Assembly (NCBI GenBank): GCA_016779685.1
Contig: JADHND010000003.1
Span: 1 to 26,132, forward strand
DNA: 26,132 bases
Direction of reading: 5' to 3'
Origin: Shewanellaceae bacterium
GTDB taxonomy: Bacteria > Pseudomonadota > Gammaproteobacteria > Enterobacterales > Shewanellaceae
Positions 8,796-15,809 of this stretch are shown here, in pieces; within the stretch, counting starts at the first letter, position 1, and each line of letters starts with the position of its first letter. A program made the position numbers and the translations under genes. Below the pieces are notes generated by a model. The model searched no databases, had not been told where the DNA came from, and saw only the letters and a list, made by a program, of their open reading frames with translations.

Positions 8796-9554
8796 TTAAC
8801 TACGCATTAACTGCGTACCACTTGCTTCAATTTCTTCAGCAGTTTTTATCATTTTCACTTGCATTTCAAACTGTCGCTGCAATGAAATCATCGCCACCAT
8901 TTCATTGACTGGGTTGACATTACTGCCTTCCAATGCACCAAACTCCAATTGAATATCATTGTATTCAACGGCTTCGGGTGGCACTTCTGTCAGCAACGGA
9001 TCTTTTAAACGAAACATCCCATCTTCCATTTTCATCAAATTGTCAATGGGGGGATTTTGTAATTTTAATTGCCCTGCTATAGCGGTTTCAGTCGGCGCTG
9101 CGCCTCGTGGCCGGAACGTAATTTGTCCTTGCGGTGAAATTTGAAAATCTTGCAAGGGGACTGGCAACACAATCGGACCTTCCAACCCCACCATGACTTG
9201 ACCGCGGTCGTTGATTAAGGTGCCGTCGTTACGTATTTTGAGCGCACCATTACGGGTCATGGCTTCGCGATTATTGCTGTCATATACCGTAAAGAAACCT
9301 TTTTCTTTGATGGCCACATCCAATTTACGCCCTGTGGTCATAATAGGACCTGGACGAAAATCAGCACGTGGGCTTTCGGTCATCGAGAACACCCGAGTCG
9401 GTAGGCCTTCGCCAAACGCTTGCATCGCACGCGCCTGCTCTAAATCGGCTTTAAACCCAACTGTTTTAGCATTGGCAAGATTGTTGGCACGAACAGCCAA
9501 CGCATTCATATTTTCTTTCGCACCACTGGTGGAGATGTAGAGTAAATTGTCCAC
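8796..9554 (-). CDS. flgF: FlgF, proximal rod protein
   Basis: FlgF is a component of the proximal rod. The 252-residue protein reads VDNLLYISTSGAKENMNALA, with ANNLANAKTVGFKADLEQARAM and the C-terminal ALEGSNVNPVNEMVAMISLQ and MIKTAEEIEASGTQLMRS. I place the start at GTG 9554 because the FlgF N-terminus conventionally begins M-D-N-L-L-Y and AAGGAG lies 6 nt upstream. A longer in-frame version would add nine residues unlike the family. A perfect sigma-54 site at 9606-9621 lies about 50 nt upstream, so flgF appears to start a separate transcription unit within the cluster. Confidence 0.95.
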   Translation of the reverse strand: MDNLLYISTSGAKENMNALAVRANNLANAKTVGFKADLEQARAMQAFGEGLPTRVFSMTESPRADFRPGPIMTTGRKLDVAIKEKGFFTVYDSNNREAMTRNGALKIRNDGTLINDRGQVMVGLEGPIVLPVPLQDFQISPQGQITFRPRGAAPTETAIAGQLKLQNPPIDNLMKMEDGMFRLKDPLLTEVPPEAVEYNDIQLEFGALEGSNVNPVNEMVAMISLQRQFEMQVKMIKTAEEIEASGTQLMRS

Positions 9555-9560
9555 AACGCA

Positions 9561-9566
9561 CTCCTT
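9561..9566 (-). promoter_or_regulatory. Ribosome binding site deciding the GTG start of flgF
   Basis: AAGGAG on the minus strand, with a 6-nt spacer to GTG 9554. It overlaps the upstream in-frame extension and therefore supports the shorter flgF product. Confidence 0.75.
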
Positions 9567-9605
9567 GTTACTTCCATTCACAACATCAACTGCTGTCTAT
9601 ATCAG

Positions 9606-9621
9606 AGCAAATGCTGTGCCA
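9606..9621 (-). promoter_or_regulatory. Sigma-54 (-24/-12) promoter of flgF
   Basis: On the minus strand this reads TGGCACAGCATTTGCT: a full TGGCAC -24 element, five bases, then TTGCT, with the required 10 nt between GG and GC. The GTG start of flgF is about 50 nt further on. It lies in the gap between flgE1 and flgF, so it would drive flgFGHIJ and probably the flgK and flgL genes independently of the flgB promoter. Confidence 0.88.
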
Positions 9622-9658
9622 AATTGGCTTCCGTTACAACTCAATACGGCGTGACAAT

Positions 9659-11230
9659 TTAAATTTGCAAGATTGCTTCTTGCATCGTATTTTCTGTTTC
9701 TATCATCTTCGCATTCGCTTGATAATTACGCTGTGCAATAATGAGTTCTATCAACTGCACGTTCATTTGTACATTCGATTCTTCTAAAGCCGAGGCTCGA
9801 ATACGGCCAAAGCCAGTGACGCTGGCAGCTTGCCCATAAATGGCTTCGCCTGAATCAGTCGTCGCAAACCACGACGTATCTCCGACCTGCTGAAGTCCTT
9901 GCGGGTTGTTGAACTTCACCATAGCCACTCGACCAAGGGGGACATAGGTGTCATTGTCATACGTTGCTCGAATCAAACCATCTTTTTCAATGTCCACCAA
10001 CGCCAATGCGCCAACCCGATTGCCATCAGCGCTCGCTTCATACACCTGAAACTTGGCATCAAACATGGTCGAATTGCTGTAGTTGATGGTCAACTGTTGC
10101 GGATCGACCCCGCCGCTCGCCACCGGTGTATCCATACTCTCTAGGGGTTCAAGCTGCATTGGGATGCCTGGGATAGCTTGATCGAGCAAGCCACGACTAG
10201 AAAACAGCGCCGCGCCGTGCCAGCGATTGCCATTGGCTAAAATTGGATAATCCGTGTCTTGCATTTGATCATGCAGCACAGTCTCGACATAATCAATTTC
10301 AGCCGTATAGGAATAATTCCAAGCTGCTGATGTACGCACGCCATTTTGGACAGGATTAATGGGCTGTCCATCCAATTCATAAAAAGTGAACATCAACGAC
10401 TGGTTGTCAAAAGCATCTGGTGTTGGAGCCGGATTGGTCGCGGGGTCCACTGTAGACAAAGAACCATCACCTTCACGAATGTAACTGCCTTTAGGATCCA
10501 CCAAATCAAACGAAGCATCGACACTTCGGTAGTCCATCGCCACCAATTCACCCAACTTATCTGTTTCATATTTAACAGGTCGTTCGACTGCTGGCTTAAC
10601 GTAGTAGATACGCAGCATATGCTGCGTACCCAATGAGTCATAAATTGGCACCGCTGCCGCTGTGTTGTACGTTTTTGAATCTTTCGGATTAAACTCACTT
10701 AAGCGCTTGGCTTCAGAACTGTCTAAAATCGGTAAATTCAAGGATAAATTGACATTTTGCGTCGCTTCCGGCTCTCCCGATACCGTCGGAATTTGCAAGT
10801 TTTGAATCGTATCCAAATCGGTGCTGTTACCAAATTCATCTACCGCATAGGTCATTAAAAAGTCGTCAAACGCATTAACCAAAAAGTTGTTGCTGTCCAA
10901 ACGATAAGCGCCTTGGCGGGTGTATTTCACATTGGCTGTGTCTTGCCCCATCGAGTTGACAAAAAAACCGTCTCCTTCAATCGCCATATCCAACACATTG
11001 TCCGTGGTTCGGGTACTGCCTTGGGCAAATTGCTGGGCAATATCGACCGTTAAACTGCCTTGTCCAGCATCCACACCCGCCTGTTCATAAATCGACTGAC
11101 TGTAGGTATCCGCAAACTCAGCTCTGGAGTGCTTAAATCCAACCGAAGAAGCATTGGCTATGTTGTTCCCCGTCACATCTAAATGGTCTTGGCTCGATAT
11201 CAGACCCGTTCTTGCGATTTCAAATGGCAT
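9659..11230 (-). CDS. flgE: FlgE paralogue 1, flagellar hook protein (normal-class size)
   Basis: Hook protein forming the flexible joint outside the cell. This 523-residue copy begins MPFEIARTGLISSQDHLDVT and has GNNIANASSVGFKHSRAEF, the FlgE block QGSTRTTDNVLDMAIEGDGF, and the C-terminus FGRIRASALEESNVQMNVQL and IIAQRNYQANAKMIETENTM. Its middle section (GEPEATQNVNLSLNLPIL, YDSLGTQHMLRIYYVKP) matches the neighbouring larger FlgE, showing they are paralogues. At 523 aa it is somewhat longer than the enteric hook protein (about 400). Two ATGs sit side by side. The second (11230) gives the better 6-nt spacing to GAGG and the family-like M-P/S-F start. It follows flgE2 by about 60 nt without a visible promoter. 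Confidence 0.93.
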   Translation of the reverse strand: MPFEIARTGLISSQDHLDVTGNNIANASSVGFKHSRAEFADTYSQSIYEQAGVDAGQGSLTVDIAQQFAQGSTRTTDNVLDMAIEGDGFFVNSMGQDTANVKYTRQGAYRLDSNNFLVNAFDDFLMTYAVDEFGNSTDLDTIQNLQIPTVSGEPEATQNVNLSLNLPILDSSEAKRLSEFNPKDSKTYNTAAAVPIYDSLGTQHMLRIYYVKPAVERPVKYETDKLGELVAMDYRSVDASFDLVDPKGSYIREGDGSLSTVDPATNPAPTPDAFDNQSLMFTFYELDGQPINPVQNGVRTSAAWNYSYTAEIDYVETVLHDQMQDTDYPILANGNRWHGAALFSSRGLLDQAIPGIPMQLEPLESMDTPVASGGVDPQQLTINYSNSTMFDAKFQVYEASADGNRVGALALVDIEKDGLIRATYDNDTYVPLGRVAMVKFNNPQGLQQVGDTSWFATTDSGEAIYGQAASVTGFGRIRASALEESNVQMNVQLIELIIAQRNYQANAKMIETENTMQEAILQI

Positions 11231-11293
11231 CATTCACCTCATTAACATCTCATGTGGTTCACCATCCATGGTAAACATCTTCATGCTGTCTGC

Positions 11294-13954
11294 TTAGCGG
11301 ATCTGTAAGATCGTTTGTTGTAATGTACCCGACACTTCCAATGTTCGTGCATTCGCTTGATAGTTACGTTGAGCGATGATCAAGTCTACTAATTGGTTAC
11401 TCAAATCCACATTAGACTGCTCTAGCGACGCCGCAATGATGTCACCAAAGGTACCTGAACGCGCTTCCCCAGCAATGGCAGGCCCTGACTTCACCGCTTC
11501 TACCCAGGCGGAATCGCCGACTTTGAGCAAACCTTGCTCGTTGTTAAAGCGAGCCAGAATCACCCGCCCTAAGTTCTTGGTATCTCCATTGGTAAACGAA
11601 GCTGCAATCAAACCATCAGAACCAATGTCGAGTGTGGTCAAGCGTCCCACCGTATTGCCATCGACAATCAAGCCATTGACCTGAAACGGTGCATCGTACA
11701 TAGTATTGTCAGAATAACGGATATTTAACTTCTGAGTTTGATCAGCAATCCCAAATAAGATATTGGCACCGACATCGCGCTCACTGGCAACAATCGAATC
11801 TTCAGAGACATGTGCGTTCATGTTCACAGGAATAACGGTAACCGCCGTCAGTTGAGCAGGTTCAATGCTAAATACAGGCGTGCCTTGTTGCTCTGGACTA
11901 TATTTGAGATTCAATTCTGTGCCAGAATCGGTCGCTTGGGGAACCGATGTCAAGGTAGTAGCAGCGGCTGCTCCAGCGGTGATGACTTGACCATCTATTG
12001 TCAAACTTGGAAGAGGAGATGGTATTGCCCCCCCCGCATTATTATCAACGAGTGTGGCACCGACCGTCGTGGCGGTAGTGGTATCGGTTGACTCAATGAC
12101 AAAACCAGAGTTTGCAGAGGCTTTAAACTTTAAATTACTACCAGCAGCAGTAGCAGCATTATTGCCTTCTGTAATAATAGCTGTTGCCAATGCATCCTTA
12201 CTATTATTTAATGCGTTGGTTATGTTAACGCTAAAAGAGAGGGCTCCGACAGTGTAATTCAAGTTTAAATTATCAGCAGCAACAGTAGTAAAATCCGCTA
12301 TTACATAATCATGGCGCTCGGTTGTGGCCTTAGGCGTTCCGATATTATTTATATTCGCGCTTAAATTAATGCCGTTAAAATTCCCCACGGAGGTAAAACC
12401 TGCCAAACCTGCGGCCGCCGATTCAGCTTGTTTCGCCAAATCTTGCACCGCCTCCATCCGCCCAGTGTTAGCATCAATACTAAATGAAATGCCGTTAGCC
12501 GCTAGATTATCCTTTGTCGATTGAGCGAGACTATCGTAAGCCGATTGTACCGCATTGCTAAAATCTTGGATGTTGTTCACACCATCGCCCAGGGTAACCG
12601 TGAATGAAGGCTGAAGTGCTCCTCCTCCTCCTCCTGTAACAAATGGCGTATCCGAATTGAGTGTGATGATATAGTTCACAATTTCTCCGTCACGCGGGGG
12701 AGCAAAGGATCCATTGTCTAAGGTGAGCACAGTTTCGCGCTGTTGCGTCGGCAAGGTGTTCACATCAGCATTGGCTTCCACAAACCCCATAGGTTGCAGC
12801 ACCACCGGATCGGTGGGTTTGGACACCTCACGGCCAGAACGACCCATAAACAAGAACTGACAACGCCAAAAATCATGCGGTCTGTCAGGATTTGTCTGAT
12901 CGCCATCAATGATATGCAGCTCTTCTGCTGTCGCCGCCGTGGCTGCATTGTCCACCGTGTTGGGGGGGACGCTGGTGGTCGCGACTTTACCTGGATAAAT
13001 CCGACCCGTTCCAATTTTGGTGTTGCTGATTTCAATATCCGGAGCCGGACCCGTGCCAAAGGCGTTCATCAAGCTCATATCGGTCTCATCATTCATCAAA
13101 TTTTTGGCGCGAAAAGAAAAACCGGCGACACCATCTTTGGCTTCATTCATGGGTTGAATCGGCTTGTCATCGATTTCATAAAACACAGCCCAAGCAATGC
13201 TGCTATTCAGTTCATTGCCTGGCATGTACACCTCGGAGCAATCAACCATAGCGGTTTCATTGGGATTGGTGTTGGTTTTGTTGTTCCACAACGCGCCGGT
13301 GACACCAGGCTTGATGTAGTAAGCTTTCATGGTGTGCTGGGTCCCCACCGAGTCATAAAAGATACTGGCGGTCGCGTAATTGTAGGTATCTGAATCTTTG
13401 GGATCGAATTTGCTGATCTCTTTCGCATCCGTCGGTTCGGTCAACACAGGGAAGTTAATCGATAAATCAATGTTTTCCGTGGCTTCCGGCTCGCCGACTG
13501 AAGTCGGCACTTGTACAGATTTAGCAGCCGACATCGCCAGCATCGTGGTGTTGCCCTTATCATCGACATTAAAACCTTTCAAATAATCACCAGCTGAGTT
13601 GACAATGTAATTATCTTTATTAAGTTTGAATGCCCCAGCACGGGTATATTGAAAATCGAGATCTTCTGCTTGACGGGTGGTGGCAAAAAAACCTGTGCCT
13701 TGAATCGATAAATCCAGCACCGACTTGGTTCTTTTGGTGCTACCTTGGTCAAATTGCTGCGACACATCGGCGGTGTTCGCACCTTGACCAATGGTCACGT
13801 TGACTTTTTGATAAACCCCACTGGAATAAATATCAGAGAACTCAGCTCGCGATTTTTTAAAGCCAATACTGGCTGCGTTGGCAATGTTGTTTGCCGTGAC
13901 ATCTAAATAAGCTTGACTGGTGTTAATCCCGGTCAGACCAATGTTAAGCGCCAT
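11294..13954 (-). CDS. flgE: FlgE paralogue 2, giant flagellar hook protein with large insertion
   Basis: An 886-residue hook-family protein, roughly twice the usual FlgE size. The N-terminus is canonical (MALNIGLTGINTSQAYLDVT, ANNIANAASIGFKKSRAEF, QGSTKRTKSVLDLSIQGTGF), as is the C-terminus (AASLEQSNVDLSNQLVDLII, AQRNYQANARTLEVSGTLQQ), so the export and D0/D1 parts are intact. The extra length lies at about residues 395-720 and includes two stretches that look like flagellin-type beta-alpha modules (about 440-490 and 560-625). A run of glycines is encoded by a GGA repeat, and the insert DNA has lower GC content. It also holds a G8 tract at codons 640-642 and a C7 tract near codon 329. AGGAGG lies 6-7 nt before the ATG. 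It is the first of the two flgE genes after flgD. Confidence 0.92.
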   Translation of the reverse strand: MALNIGLTGINTSQAYLDVTANNIANAASIGFKKSRAEFSDIYSSGVYQKVNVTIGQGANTADVSQQFDQGSTKRTKSVLDLSIQGTGFFATTRQAEDLDFQYTRAGAFKLNKDNYIVNSAGDYLKGFNVDDKGNTTMLAMSAAKSVQVPTSVGEPEATENIDLSINFPVLTEPTDAKEISKFDPKDSDTYNYATASIFYDSVGTQHTMKAYYIKPGVTGALWNNKTNTNPNETAMVDCSEVYMPGNELNSSIAWAVFYEIDDKPIQPMNEAKDGVAGFSFRAKNLMNDETDMSLMNAFGTGPAPDIEISNTKIGTGRIYPGKVATTSVPPNTVDNAATAATAEELHIIDGDQTNPDRPHDFWRCQFLFMGRSGREVSKPTDPVVLQPMGFVEANADVNTLPTQQRETVLTLDNGSFAPPRDGEIVNYIITLNSDTPFVTGGGGGALQPSFTVTLGDGVNNIQDFSNAVQSAYDSLAQSTKDNLAANGISFSIDANTGRMEAVQDLAKQAESAAAGLAGFTSVGNFNGINLSANINNIGTPKATTERHDYVIADFTTVAADNLNLNYTVGALSFSVNITNALNNSKDALATAIITEGNNAATAAGSNLKFKASANSGFVIESTDTTTATTVGATLVDNNAGGAIPSPLPSLTIDGQVITAGAAAATTLTSVPQATDSGTELNLKYSPEQQGTPVFSIEPAQLTAVTVIPVNMNAHVSEDSIVASERDVGANILFGIADQTQKLNIRYSDNTMYDAPFQVNGLIVDGNTVGRLTTLDIGSDGLIAASFTNGDTKNLGRVILARFNNEQGLLKVGDSAWVEAVKSGPAIAGEARSGTFGDIIAASLEQSNVDLSNQLVDLIIAQRNYQANARTLEVSGTLQQTILQIR
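12028..12035 (-). repeat. G8 homopolymer in flgE2
   Basis: Eight consecutive C on the plus strand (G on the coding strand) encode part of an A-G-G-A segment at about residue 640 of the large hook protein. Single-base slippage here would shift the frame and remove the C-terminal axial domain. Confidence 0.9.
12621..12635 (-). repeat. GGA trinucleotide repeat (5 units) in flgE2
   Basis: Five tandem CCT units on the plus strand (AGG/GGA on the coding strand) encode a glycine run within the insertion of the large hook protein. Unit gain or loss keeps the frame and would only change the number of glycines. Confidence 0.9.
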
Positions 13955-14062
13955 AATAAACCTCCTATGATTCAGCTACGGCTAGGACATTTACAGCGAT
14001 ACGTATATCGTACCTTTTGCTTCTACCTATAAATCAGTTTACTTCTCATGTTTGCAACCACA
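13955..14062. other. 108-nt gap between flgD and flgE2 with small palindrome
   Basis: The longest spacer inside the flgB-flgL block after the one before flgF. It contains the flgE2 ribosome binding site and a small inverted repeat, CGATA-CGTA-TATCG, at 13997-14010. I see no sigma-54 or sigma-28 match and no T-run that would make the hairpin a terminator. Confidence 0.5.
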
Positions 14063-14776
14063 TTAGACCGAGTCTGGCTCTGCAACCGCCAACACATCGT
14101 CTAAATCAACCGAGTTACCCCCTTTGATATTCAGCATCGTACCCATTTCAGCATTACCTAATGAAACGCTAGATACATGGCCATACGTCGCAATCTCAAG
14201 TTGCTCAGTCCGGCCATTGATTTCCGCAACCGCTGTAAATTGATACATTCCACTGGGCATCGACTCACCCTTGTCATTGGTTCCATCCCACAAAAACTCC
14301 ATGTTGCCATCCACACCTTGCGCCATGGGAATGTTAGCGATTAACTGCCCAGCGCTATCTTGCACTTGTATTTGCCGCAAGCGGCCGTTTACGGGAATAT
14401 CTACCGTACCCATGCCGTATTCACCTTGCTCCACATAAGTCCGAGTAGAGGGCAACAATACTTTTTGTCCAACCAAGCTCGATGCCTGCAAAGCTTGGCT
14501 AGAAGTCATCACTGTGTTTAGATTCACAATCTCTGCTTTGAGGCTATTAATACCATCGACGGAGGCAAAGTTGGTCATTTGGCCAATCATTTCTTCGTTC
14601 TGTACAGGCTTAAAAGGATCTTGCATCGCCAATTGCTTGGTCAACAACGCGAAGAAGTCTTCTTGCGTCAGTTGATTGTGCTGTTTACTCGCTTCAACCT
14701 GATTTTCCCAGCGCAGCTTATCAATACCAGCCGAACTGTTTTGGATATCGTTGGTCGGATCAATTGGTGTGCTCAT
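14063..14776 (-). CDS. flgD: FlgD, hook cap / hook assembly scaffold
   Basis: FlgD caps the growing hook and is needed for FlgE polymerisation. The 237-residue product has the conserved N-terminal segment LTQEDFFALLTKQLAMQDPF followed by KPVQNEEMIGQMTNFASVDG and MTSSQALQASSLVGQKVL. The tudor/Fn-like C-terminal core includes FLWDGTNDKGESMPSGMYQF, the FlgD signature. Its length is typical. AGAGGTGA precedes the ATG. It follows flgC by about 15 nt. Only one flgD serves the two hook genes downstream. Confidence 0.96.
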   Translation of the reverse strand: MSTPIDPTNDIQNSSAGIDKLRWENQVEASKQHNQLTQEDFFALLTKQLAMQDPFKPVQNEEMIGQMTNFASVDGINSLKAEIVNLNTVMTSSQALQASSLVGQKVLLPSTRTYVEQGEYGMGTVDIPVNGRLRQIQVQDSAGQLIANIPMAQGVDGNMEFLWDGTNDKGESMPSGMYQFTAVAEINGRTEQLEIATYGHVSSVSLGNAEMGTMLNIKGGNSVDLDDVLAVAEPDSV

Positions 14777-14790
14777 AAGTTAATCACCTC

Positions 14791-15297
14791 TTAAGCTTGC
14801 CCTAAAGTTAAGGTTTTCATCAACATTTGTTTTGCCGAGTCAGCGACTTGAACATTCATCTGATAACTTTTAGATGCTGAAATCATGTTCGCCATTTCTT
14901 CCATGACATTGACATTGGGTTTAAAAATGTACCCTTGTTCATTCGCCATCGGGTGGTTGGGGCGGTATTCTTGAATTATCGGCTTATCGCTTTCTACGAT
15001 GGCTTTAACCTTCACACCCACACCTGAGTGGCGTCTCAGCAACGCGCGGTCGTAGATGTTTTCAAAAGCGGATTCCACCTGATGCGGTTGTTCAATTCGA
15101 TATTGCTGATCATACTTATTGACCGTCGGTCCGCTGTAAGGAATCGCCGCAAAAATGGGCTCACGAGCACGATAAGTTTCATTAATACTGCTTGAAACAG
15201 AGGTCGCATTTGCGATGTTACTCGCGGTGGTGTTCAGTCGCACCGACTGTGAACTCATCCCCATCCCAGCGACATTAAAAATATTATACAAACTCAT
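14791..15297 (-). CDS. flgC: FlgC, proximal rod protein (with central extension)
   Basis: FlgC is a proximal rod subunit. The N-terminus (MSLYNIFNVAGMGMSSQSVR, NTTASNIANATSVSSSINET) and C-terminus (HPMANEQGYIFKPNVNVMEE, MANMISASKSYQMNVQVADS) are fully canonical. The protein has 168 residues against about 135 for most FlgC. The excess is a stretch of about 30 residues at 50-90 (PYSGPTVNKYDQQYRIEQPH and following). The start ATG overlaps the flgB stop in an ATGA arrangement, indicating translational coupling. GAGG lies 6 nt upstream. Confidence 0.95.
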   Translation of the reverse strand: MSLYNIFNVAGMGMSSQSVRLNTTASNIANATSVSSSINETYRAREPIFAAIPYSGPTVNKYDQQYRIEQPHQVESAFENIYDRALLRRHSGVGVKVKAIVESDKPIIQEYRPNHPMANEQGYIFKPNVNVMEEMANMISASKSYQMNVQVADSAKQMLMKTLTLGQA

Positions 15298-15695
15298 ACT
15301 TTACCTCGGATTGATTTGTATAAACCGGCAAACTTTTTGCTCAAAAAGTTAAACGTAGTTTGATATTCCATGGAATTTTTGACGTAATGATTTCGCTCTG
15401 TGGCCATGTCAACGGTATTGCCATCACCTGTATCTGGTTGCAAGGGCACTCGATACTTTACGTCATACATTGGCTCTGGGGCGCTACCAAAGTGCTTATG
15501 GTTGGTTCTGAGTAAGCCCACCCCCAACATACGTTTTTTTGCATTTTCTAATGACGATGCAAAATCAATGTCTTTGGCTTTGTAATGAGGTGTATCGGCG
15601 TTGGAAATATTGCTCGCTAGAACTTCAGCACGGCGTGAGCGTATCCCTAACGTATCTTGATGAACACCTAATGCGTTTTTAAATGAAATCGCCAT
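15294..15695 (-). CDS. flgB: FlgB, proximal rod protein
   Basis: FlgB is a proximal rod subunit and first gene of the main flagellar operon. The 133-residue product begins MAISFKNALGVHQDTLGIRS and contains the axial motif LASNISNADTPHYKAKDIDF and the C-terminal MEYQTTFNFLSKKFAGLYKS. I start at ATG 15695. A longer in-frame version back to 15767 would run through the sigma-54 promoter and has no family similarity. GAGGTAA lies about 11 nt before the ATG, a rather long spacing. The stop overlaps flgC by 4 nt. Confidence 0.95.
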   Translation of the reverse strand: MAISFKNALGVHQDTLGIRSRRAEVLASNISNADTPHYKAKDIDFASSLENAKKRMLGVGLLRTNHKHFGSAPEPMYDVKYRVPLQPDTGDGNTVDMATERNHYVKNSMEYQTTFNFLSKKFAGLYKSIRGKV

Positions 15696-15736
15696 GAACT
15701 TCGTTACCTCAATGTATCTAACCTCACTTAGCTTGG

Positions 15737-15752
15737 AGCAACCTTTGTGCCA
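15737..15752 (-). promoter_or_regulatory. Sigma-54 (-24/-12) promoter of the flgB operon
   Basis: The minus strand reads TGGCACAAAGGTTGCT, a perfect -24 TGGCAC and -12 TTGCT with 10 nt between GG and GC. The expected start site lies about 30 nt before the flgB ATG. It directly abuts the T-run of the cheR terminator. Confidence 0.92.
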
Positions 15753-15790
15753 AAAAAAAAGAAACACCCTTAAAGGTGTCTCTTTTTTTT
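15752..15790 (-). terminator. Rho-independent terminator after cheR
   Basis: A hairpin (stem arms about 15761-15768 and 15775-15782, five central pairs plus two outer pairs around one mismatch, loop of six) is followed on the minus strand by nine T. A T8 run on the other side makes it look bidirectional. It separates cheV-cheR transcription from the flgB operon. Confidence 0.88.
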
Positions 15791-15809
15791 ATGTTATCTT
15801 GCTAAGACA

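Noticed and set aside
11257..11276. Seven-pair inverted repeat between flgE2 and flgE1
   Set aside because: GTTCACC-ATCCAT-GGTAAAC includes a wobble pair and has no T-run on either side. It may be chance and does not look like a terminator or promoter element.
12743..13393. 216-codon plus-strand open frame opposite flgE2
   Set aside because: It is fully antisense to the well-supported flgE2, has a His/Gly/Ile-rich composition typical of shadow frames, and shows no recognisable domain or promoter.
15696..15767. Extended FlgB start
   Set aside because: The added 24 residues read through the sigma-54 promoter and are unlike any FlgB N-terminus.
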